From Gemmatimonadales bacterium (GTDB lineage Bacteria; Gemmatimonadota; Gemmatimonadetes; Palauibacterales; Palauibacteraceae): a DNA stretch of 64,000 nt. Numbering within the stretch: the first letter of the stretch is position 1; every line of letters begins with the position of its first letter. The stretch is taken from the NCBI GenBank assembly GCA_009840115.1, contig VXOJ01000031.1:1-64000 (forward strand), in the 5' to 3' direction. The notes under the pieces are model-generated. The model did no database searches, was not told where the DNA came from, and saw only the letters and a program-made list of their open reading frames with translations. Below, piece after piece: positions 43,911-54,300 of the stretch. The position numbers and the translations under genes are program-made.

Positions 43911-45067
43911 CGGGCTCTAGAGTAGGGACGCAGCGAGGGCTGCATGGCGAAGAGCGCACCGAGCAACAGGAGCGGCATCGACCATGCGGTCGCGGCGACG
44001 GGCCCGAACGCGTCCGCGAACCCGCCCACGACGGGAATCGCGAGCGTCCCCACCGCCCACGCGAGCCCCATGACGATGCCTGAACTCACGGCCGTCCCCG
44101 AGGGCAGAATCTCCTGCGCCACGACGACGATCGGAGGCAGCAGCGCCATGTTCAGGAAGCCCGCGCACACGGCCATCACGATCGCGGCGGGGCTGGCCGG
44201 AGCCAGCGTGAAGGCAAGGATGTGCGTGGGCACGGCGAGCACGCTGATCGCGGCCAGGAGGTGCTGCCGGTTGAACCGGTCGGTGAGGTAGCCGGAGGCG
44301 AGCGTCCCCAGGCCCTGGGCGCCCAGGTAGATGCTCAGCACCACGGCGCCCGCCGTCTCGCTCTCGCCCGCGCGGTGGGCGATGATCGGGATGAAGGTGA
44401 GGACCGCCTTCTGGGCGAAGGACCCCACGACGGAGATTCCGAACACGAGACCGAGCGGCCCCTTGAGTTTGCGGAGCACCTCGAGTGGGGGAGGCGGCGG
44501 GGTCCCCGTCCCCACCCGGGTCCGACCCTTCGCGCCGAACCAGAGCGCGGTCCCGAGCACGACTCCCGGGATCATCGCGACCCACAGGCCGGCCAGGCCC
44601 AGCCACCCCACGAGGGCGACGGCGCTGATCGGGCCCAGGGCGAAGCCGGCCGCCCCCCCGAAGGAGAACACGGACATGCGGACCCCGCTTCCCCGGCCCT
44701 CCCCGGCGCGCGCGACGAGCGACGCCCCCGGCGGGTGAAAGGCGGCCGACCCCAGTCCCCCGACGGTGAGGAGGAGAAGGAGGACGAAGTAGGTGGGCGC
44801 CATCCCCAGAAGCGAGATGAACACGCCCCCCACGATCGGCCCCGCGGCGAGGAAGGCGCGCCGCCCGAACCGGTCGGCCAGGTAGCCGAAGGCCGGCTGC
44901 GGGAGCGCGGTCGAGATGGAGAGCACAGTCGACAGCGTCGCGGCCAGCGTGATCGAGAGGCCGAGGTTGTCCATGATCCGCGGTAGCAGCGGCGGCAGGA
45001 ACGCGGTGTACGCATCGATCGTCGTGTGCGAAACGACGATGAGCGCCACCACCGCCGCGGGGCGCAT
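43907..45067 (-). CDS. MFS transporter (fosmidomycin-resistance/Fsr-like)
   Basis: A 386-residue inner-membrane protein with about twelve helices. The MFS signature is in GYLADRFGRRAFLAAGP between helices 2 and 3, and YLTDRFNRQHLL at the equivalent spot in the second half. The N-terminus (VSHTTIDAYTAFLPPLLPRI) resembles the Fsr group of drug or metabolite efflux proteins. The cargo is unknown. Translation is coupled to the YtcJ-like amidohydrolase. The promoter region lies in the 220-bp divergent gap with the next amidohydrolase. Confidence 0.88.
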   Translation of the reverse strand: MRPAAVVALIVVSHTTIDAYTAFLPPLLPRIMDNLGLSITLAATLSTVLSISTALPQPAFGYLADRFGRRAFLAAGPIVGGVFISLLGMAPTYFVLLLLLTVGGLGSAAFHPPGASLVARAGEGRGSGVRMSVFSFGGAAGFALGPISAVALVGWLGLAGLWVAMIPGVVLGTALWFGAKGRTRVGTGTPPPPPLEVLRKLKGPLGLVFGISVVGSFAQKAVLTFIPIIAHRAGESETAGAVVLSIYLGAQGLGTLASGYLTDRFNRQHLLAAISVLAVPTHILAFTLAPASPAAIVMAVCAGFLNMALLPPIVVVAQEILPSGTAVSSGIVMGLAWAVGTLAIPVVGGFADAFGPVAATAWSMPLLLLGALFAMQPSLRPYSRAR

Positions 45068-45287
45068 CGACGTGCGTCCCGTGAGGCCGGACGGGGGATT
45101 GACGAGCGCCGCGCTCGGTTCGTGCAGTGTCGAACTCCGATCCGGTTCGGATGGCAGCCGCGTGATGACGGCTCACAGTAACAGGATCGAGTCCGTCGTG
45201 GAGAACCCCGCGCGCATCTTATGTTGACCGGTCGAGCGCGATTCGGGCGGCCCGAAGGCGACACGTACCGAGCGAGAGGTGCCATCG

Positions 45288-46748
45288 ATGGTTCGGAGAA
45301 GAAAGATGCGGCGCAGATCGATCCTTCTCGCCCTCGGACTGGGCGGCGCGGCCGTGACACTCGCGGGGTGCGAGGAACTCGTGCTGGACTTCGTCGACCT
45401 CGTAGACGAGGACGCGACCTACGTGATCACGGGCGGGCGCTGGCTCGACGTGCATGCCGGGACCCTCGTCGAGAACGCCGGAATCACCATCCGCGACGGA
45501 AGGATCGTCTCCATCGGCGGATCGCGGGATACGGACCCGGTCACGGTGACGATCGACCTCGACCGGGAAGCGACAATCCTTCCGGGGTTTTTCGATCTTC
45601 ACGCCCACTACGCGGTGGACCTGTTCGGCGATGGCCGCGTCGATGAGACGGCCGCCTATCCCGAACTCTTCCTCGCCAACGGCGTGACGACGACCTTCCC
45701 GGCCGGCGAGCTGAACCCGGTGCGCATGCGAGAGCTGCGGCTCGCCATCGGGCGCGGCGAGCGCAGGGGCCCCCGCATCCTCAACTCCGGCCCCTACTTC
45801 GGCTCGTGGCGCCGGGGCTGGGACGACGACGCCATGACGCCCGACTCGATCCGGCAGGAGGTCGACCACTGGGCATCGCTCGGCGCGGCCGGCTTCAAGG
45901 CCAAGGGGATCCGGCCCGACCACCTCTCCGTGCTCATCGAACAGGCGCACGAGCACGGACTCACGGTGACCGCCCATCTCGACTCCGGGTTCGGGAACAC
46001 GGTGAACCCACGCGACGCGATCCTCATGGGCATCGACCGCGTCGAGCACTTCCTGGGCGGCGACATGATGCCGGCCGACCGCACGGCCTACGCTTCGCTG
46101 CAGGAGTTCGACGACTTCGAGGGCGACGCGCTCCGCGACATCATCGACCTCTACGTCGACCGCGGCGTGTACTTCGACCCCACGCTTTCCATCTACGGGT
46201 ACTGGGGGCCGCACGACCCGGAGATGACGGAGTACTGGACGGACGAACACCGCTTCCTGACGCCGTACATGCGGGACATCGTCGAAGCCCGTCCGCCCCG
46301 CCCGGTGAACGAGTCGTTCGCGAAGATGTCGCCGATCAAGCGCCGGACGCTGAAGGCGTTCCACGACGGCGGCGGACGCGACCTGATCACGCTCGGCACG
46401 GACCACCCGAGCTGGGGAGACTACTGGTCGCCGTTCGCCGTCCACCGCGAACTCCTCGCGTTCGCGCGCGCCGGGGTCCCGCCCGCGGACGTGTTCCGCA
46501 TCGCCACCATCAACGGCGCGCGAGCGATGGGGGTGGACGACGAACTCGGCAGCATCGAGGAAGGGAAGTTCGCCGATCTCGTCATCGTGAGAGGGAATCC
46601 GCTCGAGGATGTCCGGGTCGCCCGCGACGTCTGGTTCGTCTTCGCGCGCGGACGCCTCCACTCGCCCGACGAACTGCTCGCGACGGCCGAAGGCAAGATC
46701 GGCCCGGCGGATGCCTCCGAGGAATCCGCCTGGCGACCCGGCCGCTGA
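45288..46748 (+). CDS. Amidohydrolase, exported lipoprotein
   Basis: A 486-residue protein with a basic start, hydrophobic core and lipobox (GGAAVTLAGCEE). The barrel has PGFFDLHAHYA (metal site), VTAHLDSGFGN and LGTDHPSWG near the C-terminus. Substrate unknown. GTG at 45279 is in frame, but ATG at 45288 sits 8 nt from GAGAGG and was preferred. It is followed by a sulfite-oxidase-type gene on the same strand after 90 bp. Confidence 0.85.
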   Translation: MVRRRKMRRRSILLALGLGGAAVTLAGCEELVLDFVDLVDEDATYVITGGRWLDVHAGTLVENAGITIRDGRIVSIGGSRDTDPVTVTIDLDREATILPGFFDLHAHYAVDLFGDGRVDETAAYPELFLANGVTTTFPAGELNPVRMRELRLAIGRGERRGPRILNSGPYFGSWRRGWDDDAMTPDSIRQEVDHWASLGAAGFKAKGIRPDHLSVLIEQAHEHGLTVTAHLDSGFGNTVNPRDAILMGIDRVEHFLGGDMMPADRTAYASLQEFDDFEGDALRDIIDLYVDRGVYFDPTLSIYGYWGPHDPEMTEYWTDEHRFLTPYMRDIVEARPPRPVNESFAKMSPIKRRTLKAFHDGGGRDLITLGTDHPSWGDYWSPFAVHRELLAFARAGVPPADVFRIATINGARAMGVDDELGSIEEGKFADLVIVRGNPLEDVRVARDVWFVFARGRLHSPDELLATAEGKIGPADASEESAWRPGR

Positions 46749-46838
46749 GCGACGCCATTTGCGGCGGACGTCTTGCTCGGACGCCTTGCCGGACCCGAGC
46801 TTGCGACACGCGATCCACCCGAGCCGAGGTCTGACACG

Positions 46839-47996
46839 ATGAGTGAGCGAAACGCGATTCCACGACGACAGGTTCTGATCCGGGGCGGGGCGGCGGCCGC
46901 CGGGCTTGCGGTCCTGCCGACGGACATCTTCCGCGGCTGGCTGGCCGGATTCGATCAGGAGGCCGTGATCCCGTGGGTTCAGCGTCCGCACGCGGGGATG
47001 AGGGAGCGGGTCAACGTCCTGAACTGGGAGGAGGTGGACTCCTGGATCACGCCGACCGACCAGATGTTCCGCGTGGGGCACTACGGGTCCCCGGTGATCG
47101 CGGAGAGCGACTGGAATCTCGAGATCGGCGGGCTCGTCGACCGGCCGCGGACGTTCAGCCTCGCCGAACTGAGAGCGCGGTCCCGCCAGGAGGTCGTGTT
47201 CACGCTGGAGTGCTCCGGGAACCGGGGCCGCCCCTCCTTCATGGGAGCGGTGCACAACGCGCGCTGGGCGGGGACCCGACTCGCCGATGTCCTCGCGGAG
47301 GCCGGCGTTCAGGAGGACGGGATCGAGGTCGTCTTCTTCGGCGCGGACGAGGGCGAGGAGGAGATCCGGGGCAACACCGTGACGCAGAACTTCGCGCGCA
47401 GCATGTCGCTCGAGGACGCGATGGACCCCGGCGTCATCCTCGCGTGGGAGGTTAACGGGGAGCCGCTGCCGAACGAGTACGGCTTCCCGCTGCGCGTCAT
47501 CGCCCCCGGCTGGTACGGGATCGCGAACGTGAAGTGGCTGACGCGCATCGAACTCCGCGACCGCCGCTTCATGGGCAAGTTCATGGCCCGCGACTACGTG
47601 ACGCTGCGGGCGGAGGAGCGCGACGGCGCGACCGTATGGACGGAGACCTCGGTGGGGCGCGCGAACATCAACTCGGTCCCCTCGAAGGTCACGAGGAACG
47701 GCGATGCGTACGCGATCCACGGGGCCGCGTGGGGCGCGGACATTGCCGCCGTCGAGGTCCGCGTCGACGACGGGCCGTGGGAGCCGGCGACGCTGGGCGA
47801 AGGCCAGGGCGACCCGCACACGTGGACGTTCTGGCGCAAGGACTGGGATGCCACGCCGGGCCAGCACGCGATCGTCTCGAGGGCGATCGACGCGGACGGC
47901 AACGTCCAGCCGGCGGCGGACGACCCGATGCTCGTGAACAAGCGGACGTACTGGGAGAGCAACGGCCAGCTCACCCGGGACATCGTGATCGACTGA
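46839..47996 (+). CDS. Sulfite oxidase-fold molybdopterin oxidoreductase, Tat-exported
   Basis: A 385-residue periplasmic molybdoenzyme. The twin-arginine leader has IPRRQVLIRGGAA. The molybdopterin domain shows the Cys ligand in TLECSGNRG (Cys about residue 125), and the C-terminal Mo-co dimerisation domain includes AVEVRVDDGPWEPA and WDATPGQHAI. It may oxidise sulfite or another small substrate. No cytochrome partner gene is adjacent. Start chosen at ATG with GAGGT upstream. Convergent with the DUF2784 gene across a GC hairpin. Confidence 0.9.
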   Translation: MSERNAIPRRQVLIRGGAAAAGLAVLPTDIFRGWLAGFDQEAVIPWVQRPHAGMRERVNVLNWEEVDSWITPTDQMFRVGHYGSPVIAESDWNLEIGGLVDRPRTFSLAELRARSRQEVVFTLECSGNRGRPSFMGAVHNARWAGTRLADVLAEAGVQEDGIEVVFFGADEGEEEIRGNTVTQNFARSMSLEDAMDPGVILAWEVNGEPLPNEYGFPLRVIAPGWYGIANVKWLTRIELRDRRFMGKFMARDYVTLRAEERDGATVWTETSVGRANINSVPSKVTRNGDAYAIHGAAWGADIAAVEVRVDDGPWEPATLGEGQGDPHTWTFWRKDWDATPGQHAIVSRAIDADGNVQPAADDPMLVNKRTYWESNGQLTRDIVID

Positions 47997-48005
47997 CGGC
48001 CCCGT

Positions 48006-48028
48006 CCCCCCGCCGCGCGAGCGGGGGG
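48006..48028. terminator. GC-rich hairpin between convergent genes
   Basis: CCCCCCGC, seven loop bases, then GCGGGGGG: a perfect 8-bp stem 10 bp after the molybdoenzyme stop codon and 31 bp before the DUF2784 stop. It lacks a T-run, so it would be a weak intrinsic terminator, working in both directions. Confidence 0.5.
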
Positions 48029-48058
48029 CGGCAGCTCAGCGACCGCGGCGGCGGCGGC

Positions 48059-48439
48059 TCAGCGGCCGCTGCGGGCGCCCCGGCTTAGTCGGCGCAGGAG
48101 CCACGCGTACGCCACCGCGTTCAGCGCGAGCACGGACAGGCCGAGCCAGATCTGCATCTCCCGGGTCAGCGCGCCGGGGTAGATCACCGGCAACAGGTAG
48201 TGCTCGATGAACCCCCCGGAGTAGCCCGCCTGGCCGCTCGCGATCCGCAGATCGTTCTCCAGCGGCGTGAGCGGGCAGATCCAGCCGGCGAATTCGATCA
48301 ACGCCCCCCACGCGAAACACGGGATGTGCGCCCACGCCAGACGCGGCCAGCGGACCGCGGCGAAGCCGCCGGCGACGACGAAGGCGATGAAGAGGAAGTG
48401 GACGACGAGGACGAGATCCGCGAGCACCCGGTACAGCAA
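48059..48439 (-). CDS. DUF2784 membrane protein
   Basis: A 126-residue small integral membrane protein with about three or four helices. It opens LYRVLADLVLVVHFLFIAFVV and carries the conserved CPLTPLENDLR motif of DUF2784 with one Cys. Role unknown. It lies between the two sulfite-oxidase-type genes and is 39 bp from the stop of the second. The short distance hints that it could be transcribed with it, so an electron-transfer or membrane-docking role is possible but unproven. Confidence 0.88.
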   Translation of the reverse strand: MLYRVLADLVLVVHFLFIAFVVAGGFAAVRWPRLAWAHIPCFAWGALIEFAGWICPLTPLENDLRIASGQAGYSGGFIEHYLLPVIYPGALTREMQIWLGLSVLALNAVAYAWLLRRLSRGARSGR

Positions 48440-48478
48440 AGCGATCCGGCGGGCGTCAGGAACTCGGGCGGCGCCCGC

Positions 48479-49690
48479 TCATCCCACCTGCACGGGGTGC
48501 GGGAGCGGGACGTTAAGCAGGTAGCCCTTTTCGTTCATCAGCGGCTCGTCCGGCTGCGTATTCCCCGCCGCGTCCGTGGCGCGCGTGGCCAGCGTGTGCG
48601 CCCCCGGGGTCGCGTCCCACTCGAACTCGAAGCGTTGCCAGGCCAGGGGCAGCACCGGATCCACGATCTCGGCCTCCAGCCAGGTCGCTCCCCCGTCCGG
48701 ACTCCACTCGACGGCGGACACCGGCCCCGCCGGCGCGTGCGCGAACCCGTGCAGGACATGGGATCCCGGCTCCAGCTGCGCGGGCCGCGGAAGGGCCAGC
48801 GCGCTCTTCACGACGAGTTCCGTGATCACCGGACCCTGGGCGGGCGCGTAGTCCGCTTCCGGCCACTGGTCGCCGATGAGGACGTAGGACGACGTGTTGT
48901 TCCGGTTCCACACCCGCTCGGTGGAGATCTGAATGGACCCCAGCCACTTGATGCTGCTGGACCCCGACCAGCCCGGAACGACGGATCGCGCCGGGAAACC
49001 GTGATCGGCGGGGAGCGGCTCTCCGTTCATGCGCAGCGCGATGATCGTGTCGGGATCCCGCGCCTTGGCCAGCGGCATGGCACGCTCGAAGCCGCCGTCC
49101 AGCCCCACGAGGTTCACGTCGACCGTCTCCGGCCGCACGCCGGCCAGGTCGAGCACCGTGCCGAGCGACGGACCCGACCACTCCGCGCACCCCACGGCGC
49201 CGGTCGTCCATTGGCCGCCGCTCGCGCGGGTGCCCGTGAGTTCCGGGTACAGGCCGCGCCAGTTTCCGGCGCACTCCAGGTACGCGGTAATCGTGTGCTG
49301 CGGCAGCGACTCGAGGGTGGAAAGGTCGAGCCGCAACTCGCTCTCGGCGCCGTCCCCCTCGACTCGAAGCGAGTAGTCCGCCGGGTCGATCGTCGGGGTG
49401 GGCGAATGGTTTCGGACGAAGAACAGTTCGTTCGGCGTGATGAACCCGTCGATGAGCTCGAGCCGCGTCTCCAGGTTCGTGACGCGCTGGATGAAGGGCG
49501 ACGGATCCTTCACCCACCTCGGCGGCTGCTCCTGCTCCGCCCGGGCGGCGATGGCGGCTTCGGCCTCCGCGGCTGACCCGGCGTCTCCCGCGCGGTCGCA
49601 GGCGGCGAGCCAGGCCGCGGCGGGCCCCACGCTGGCGGCACGAACGAAATCCCGCCGGGTGAGGCGATACATCTCGCTGGTCTGCTTCAT
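48479..49690 (-). CDS. Second sulfite oxidase-fold molybdoenzyme, exported
   Basis: A 403-residue protein with a Tat-like leader (RLTRRDFVRAAS, then LAACDRA). The molybdenum domain has the Cys ligand in AYLECAGNWRG (Cys about residue 140) and SGSSSIKWLG. The C-terminal dimerisation domain includes VEWSPDGGATWLEA and WDATPGAHTLATR. It differs in detail from the molybdoenzyme about 500 bp away, so they are paralogues, not a simple duplicate. ATG at 49690 with GAGAGG was chosen; ATG at 49672 is an alternative. Divergent from the amidase gene. Confidence 0.9.
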   Translation of the reverse strand: MKQTSEMYRLTRRDFVRAASVGPAAAWLAACDRAGDAGSAAEAEAAIAARAEQEQPPRWVKDPSPFIQRVTNLETRLELIDGFITPNELFFVRNHSPTPTIDPADYSLRVEGDGAESELRLDLSTLESLPQHTITAYLECAGNWRGLYPELTGTRASGGQWTTGAVGCAEWSGPSLGTVLDLAGVRPETVDVNLVGLDGGFERAMPLAKARDPDTIIALRMNGEPLPADHGFPARSVVPGWSGSSSIKWLGSIQISTERVWNRNNTSSYVLIGDQWPEADYAPAQGPVITELVVKSALALPRPAQLEPGSHVLHGFAHAPAGPVSAVEWSPDGGATWLEAEIVDPVLPLAWQRFEFEWDATPGAHTLATRATDAAGNTQPDEPLMNEKGYLLNVPLPHPVQVG

Positions 49691-49734
49691 CGACGGCACC
49701 TCTCCACTTGGCAGGCTGCGGGCCCGCCGGACGC

Positions 49735-49764
49735 TTGGCAGGGCCGCGCGATAAGGCATATTAG
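49735..49764 (+). promoter_or_regulatory. Candidate promoter, possibly leaderless, for the amidase gene
   Basis: TTGGCA and TATTAG with an 18-bp gap. The -10 box ends 4 nt before the ATG, so the transcript would start at or very near the start codon. No ribosome site is visible. Inference from spacing alone. Confidence 0.35.
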
Positions 49765-49768
49765 ATGT

Positions 49769-51349
49769 ATGCCACCGAGGAGAAACACACGCGCGCTCCC
49801 TGCGTTCCTGTGTGTTACGCTGGGGATGCAGTGGGCCGCATGCAATCCCGACGACGGCTCCGGCGCCGCCTTCGAGGTCGTGGAGGCGACGATCAGCGGG
49901 GTGCAGGCGGCGATCCGCGATGGGACGACGACCTGCCGCGAGGTCGTGGAGCGGCATCTCGCGCGGATCGCGGCCTACGAAGACGCGATCAACGCGATCA
50001 CCGTGCTCAACCCGCTCGCGCTCGAGCGCGCGGATCGGCTCGACGCGGCGCTGGCCGCCGGCGAGACGACGGGACCGCTCTTCTGCGTCCCGATGCTGGT
50101 CAAGGACAACTTCGACACGCACGACATGGTCACGACCGGCGGGTCCATCGCGCTCGCGGACAACCTCCCGCCCGACGACGCCTTCATGGTGCGGAAGATC
50201 CGGGAGGCCGGCGCGATCGTCCTCGCCAAGACGAACATGGCGGAATGGGCGTTCAGTCCGCGCCAGTCCGTCAGTTCCTCCTTCGACACGACGCGCAACG
50301 CTTACGCGCTCGACCGCGTCCCGGCCGGATCCAGCGGCGGAACGGCTTCGGGCGTCGCCGCCTCGTTCGGCGTCATCGGGCTGGGCAGCGACACCGGCAA
50401 CTCGATTCGCGGACCCAGCTCCCACCTCGCCCTGGTCGGGATCCGTTCGACCATCGGCCTCACGAGCCGCGACGGGGTCATCCCCCTCTCCTTCGACCGC
50501 GACATCGCGGGTCCGATGGGCCGCACCGTGGAGGATGTCGCGCGCGTGTTCAACGTCGTGGCCGGCTACGACCCCGCGGACCCGTACACGGAAGCGGGGC
50601 GCGGCCGCGAGGAAGAGGACTATACGGCCTTCCTGGACGCCGACGGGGCGCGCGGCGCGAGGATCGGCGTCCTGCGCGCGCTGGCGGATCCCGAGGAGAC
50701 CGACGGGGAGATACTCGCGCTCTTCGACGCGGCCATCGACGATCTCGCGGCGCTCGGAGCGGAGGTGATCGACCCCTTCGAGTTCGACGTCGCCGCGGAA
50801 CTGGGACGCGAGGGGATGTTCTGCCGCCGCTTCCGCTATGACATGTGGGTCTACCTGCAGTCGCTGGGCCCGACGGCGCCGCTCACCGATGTCCTCGAGG
50901 TACTGGAGGACGGGCGCTACTCGGATTATGCGCAGGCGTCGCTGCGGCGGAACGAGGGGGCGCCACTCGACGTACATCCGTCCGGCTGGGACGAACCCTG
51001 CCCGGACTACGCGGAGAACGAGGGCCGGCAGGCCTACCTGGCGAGCCTCGTGGAAGCGATGGATTCCGAACGTCTGGACGCGATCCTCTACCCATCGTGG
51101 CTCTGCGTCCCCGCCCATATCGAGAGGGGTGACGAGGAGTACTGCGGCGATAACAGCCAGCGCGTGGCCCCCGCCACCGGCATGCCCGCGATCACGGTCC
51201 CGATGGGATACGCGCGCGGCACGCTTCCGGCGGGACTGCAGATTCTCGCGCGGCCGTACGACGAGGGGGTCCTCTTTCGACTCGCGTACGGCTACGAACA
51301 GGCGACACGACACCGCCGTCCCCCGGACGGCTTCCCGGAGATCCGATGA
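49769..51349 (+). CDS. Amidase, amidase-signature family, exported
   Basis: A 526-residue enzyme with a short lipoprotein-like leader (LGMQWAACNPDD). The amidase-signature triad is visible: Lys 112 in MLVKDNFDTHD, Ser around 188 in AGSSGGTASG, and Ser 212 in GSDTGNSIRGP, where the usual second Gly is Asn. It hydrolyses amides to acids and ammonia, and the substrate is not apparent. Its stop codon overlaps the TonB receptor gene ATG (ATGA), so uptake and hydrolysis probably concern the same compound. Confidence 0.92.
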   Translation: MPPRRNTRALPAFLCVTLGMQWAACNPDDGSGAAFEVVEATISGVQAAIRDGTTTCREVVERHLARIAAYEDAINAITVLNPLALERADRLDAALAAGETTGPLFCVPMLVKDNFDTHDMVTTGGSIALADNLPPDDAFMVRKIREAGAIVLAKTNMAEWAFSPRQSVSSSFDTTRNAYALDRVPAGSSGGTASGVAASFGVIGLGSDTGNSIRGPSSHLALVGIRSTIGLTSRDGVIPLSFDRDIAGPMGRTVEDVARVFNVVAGYDPADPYTEAGRGREEEDYTAFLDADGARGARIGVLRALADPEETDGEILALFDAAIDDLAALGAEVIDPFEFDVAAELGREGMFCRRFRYDMWVYLQSLGPTAPLTDVLEVLEDGRYSDYAQASLRRNEGAPLDVHPSGWDEPCPDYAENEGRQAYLASLVEAMDSERLDAILYPSWLCVPAHIERGDEEYCGDNSQRVAPATGMPAITVPMGYARGTLPAGLQILARPYDEGVLFRLAYGYEQATRHRRPPDGFPEIR

Positions 51350-54300
51350 CCATCAAGATAGAGAGAAAAGCCATGTTCAGAGCCAGCCTCGTTACCGCGC
51401 TCGCGCTTGTGTGGCCGGCGGCCGCCCTCGCGCAGGACGGAGCCGTCACCGGAACCGTGACCAACGAGCAGGGCCTCGCGATGCCCACCGTGACGGTCAC
51501 GGCGACGGGGGCGCCTCTCGGCGACGAATCGCGCACCGCAACGACATCGGCGCAGGGTGTGTACACGATCACCGGCCTCCCCGCGGGTACATATTCGCTG
51601 CGCTTCACCTTTCCCGGCTTCGTCGTGGGAGTGAGTGCAGGCGTGGTGATCCGCGCCGGCGAGCGCACGAACGTCGACATGCAGATGGCCTCCCAGAGAA
51701 CCATCGCGCTGGAGGAGCTGACGGCCGTGGTGACCGGGACGCACTTTTCGGCGCCGCCGGAGAATCTGCCGTATGCGGTCGACGTGACCGACCGCGAATC
51801 GCTGCAGGAGCAGGGCGCGCCGCAAGCAGTGGACTTCTTCAAGAAACTGGGCGCCGCGCACGGCACGATCGGCGAGCGCAACGGCTGGTACAACCAGAGC
51901 GGGACGCTCGTTCCGGAGACCGCGACCAACGTCAATCTGCGAGGCCTGGGCGCCTCGCGAACATTGACGCTGTTGAACGGTCGCCGGCAGGTGTACACCC
52001 CGGCCAGACTTCCCGGCGGCCGGTTCGTGGACATCAACGCCTTCCCCGCCATCGCGCTCGACCGAATCGAAGTCCTGAAGGAGGGCGCCTCGGCCATTTA
52101 CGGGTCCGACGCCGTGGCCGGCGTGGCCAACTTTGTGACCCGAAGAGATTTTCAGGGATTCGAGCTGTCCGCTTCGCACGACTACTTCAGCGGCGCCGGC
52201 GACACGAACATAGGCGCCATCTGGGGCACGAGTCTGGGCGAAGGAACAACCGCGGTCCTCTCGGCCGATTGGGCCATGCGCCGGCAGCTGGAAGCCGAGG
52301 AGCGCGACTGGGTGCTGCGCCCCTATCCCGGGCCGGGCGGCGGCGGCTGGTCCTACTACGGGAACCCCGGGGCCTTTCTGCGGCCGACACTGGCCGGGAC
52401 CGAGACCCCCGGCGAATTCATCAGCGCGCTGATCCGCTCCCACTACGGGGACAGCCAGGGAGATGCCCGTCTGTTCGTGGATCCGGGCTGCGAGGGGCTG
52501 GGCGGAACGGATGCCGGCGTCACCTGCCGGTTCCGATACGGGCCGTGGGACAACCTGATCGAGAACCAGTGGCACGCCCGGGTGTTCGGCGAACTGAACA
52601 GCGAGTTGAGCGAAAACACCACGGTTCACGTCGAGGGGCTGTGGTCGGAGGCCGCCATCCCGGACTGGTACACCACCCCCTCCTTCCCGCCTACGTCGCT
52701 ATACGACGGCCTTCAGGTGGTCATGCCCGAGAATCCGGGCAGGCAGGCGTTCTGCAGCTCGAGTGCGGGCGCGGCCGGCTTTGCCTCGCAGGCGGCGTGC
52801 CTCGAGGACGACTGGTTCTTCTTCGGGCGCCTCGTGGGCAACAGCGGTCCCGGACGAACTCTGAGCCGTTCGTCGCGTACGCAGAGGATCGCGGCTTCGC
52901 TGGACCACCACATCGGCACGACGGGCGAGGTGGACGTGGCTGTCGGCTACTCTCGGGCGGCGGGCAACGTGAACCAGCCCGCGGAGTATGCCTACCGCAA
53001 ATATCTGGCGTTTCGCGGCTTCGGGGGGCCGGACTGCGGAGTCGGCGTAGTCGTCGACCCCACGTCGGCAGCCGGGATGAGCCTCGGAGCCACGGGCGGC
53101 GCCGTGGCGGGCCAGGGCAACTGCATGTTCTACAATCCGTTCAGCAATGCGATCCTTCGCGCGCAGCAGCCGGGCACGACGTACACCAACGCGGACAATC
53201 CGGGTTACGACCCCGCGGTCGCGAACTCGCCCGCGCTGATCGACTGGATCAACGAGGAGGTGGACCTCTTCAGTACGGCCGAGCTTCTCACGGCCGAGGC
53301 TACGTTCACGAACTCGCTGACCGACGCGATCGGCTACGCGATCGGCTACCAGTTCCGCTGGTTCGATGTGACCGGCCAACCCAACGATCCGGGGAACCAG
53401 CGTCTCAATCCGTGCCAGGTGCCGGGCGACCGGAGCTGCCTCGACCAGGCGGGGCCGTTTACGTTCACGACCGGGTACTTCCCCTACGCGAGTTCCCAGA
53501 CGGTCCATCGGTTCTACGGTGAGTTGCCGATAAACCTCGGCGATCGGGTGGATCTTCAGTTCGCCGCCAACTATGAGTTCCACGATGTTGCCAGCAGCTT
53601 CGACCCGAAGGCGGCCCTCGCCATCCGGTTGCTGGACTCCAACGACTATCAGCTCTCGGCACGGGCATCCCTGCAATCCACGTTCCGCGTCCCGTCCGTC
53701 GACGATGTCAACACGGACAAGATCACGGCTCTCGAGTATGTGTGGGAGACGGATGTCTACAAGGCGGTGGATACGTACGGGAGCGAGGATCTGGTGCCGG
53801 AACGGGCCACCACGGGGAACGTGGGCCTCGTCCTCTTCCATTTCCCGAGTCGTACGCAGGCGACGTTCGACTACTGGACGTACGACTTCAAGGACATCAT
53901 CAACGTCGTTCCCTATACGGCGGTCACGAGGCTCTACGACGAGGGCGGCGCCAGCCGGGAGGCCGTGAAGGAGTTCATCAGGTGTCCGGACGGTTGGGGG
54001 ACGGGAACGTGCGACGCGGCTTTCATCGAACGTATTCAGATCGACCTCGTGAACTGGCCGGGCATGAAGACATCCGGCCTGGACTGGAGTTTGTCGACGC
54101 GCCAGCCGGTGGGGAGCGCCGAGATGTCGTTCGGGATCGACGGCACCTACACGCACAAGTACGACATCCTGGCGCTCACGCGAGGAGGCGTGGAGCTGCA
54201 GGCGGCGACCAGCGGGGCCGGGCTTCTCAACCGGAACAACCCCATCGCGTGGCCTCTGCCGCAGTGGAAGTGGACGGCTTCCGTCGGGTTCCACACGGAG

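Noticed and set aside
48060-48071. 12-bp palindrome CAGCGGCCGCTG
   Set aside because: Overlaps the DUF2784 coding end in GC-rich DNA; expected by chance at this composition.
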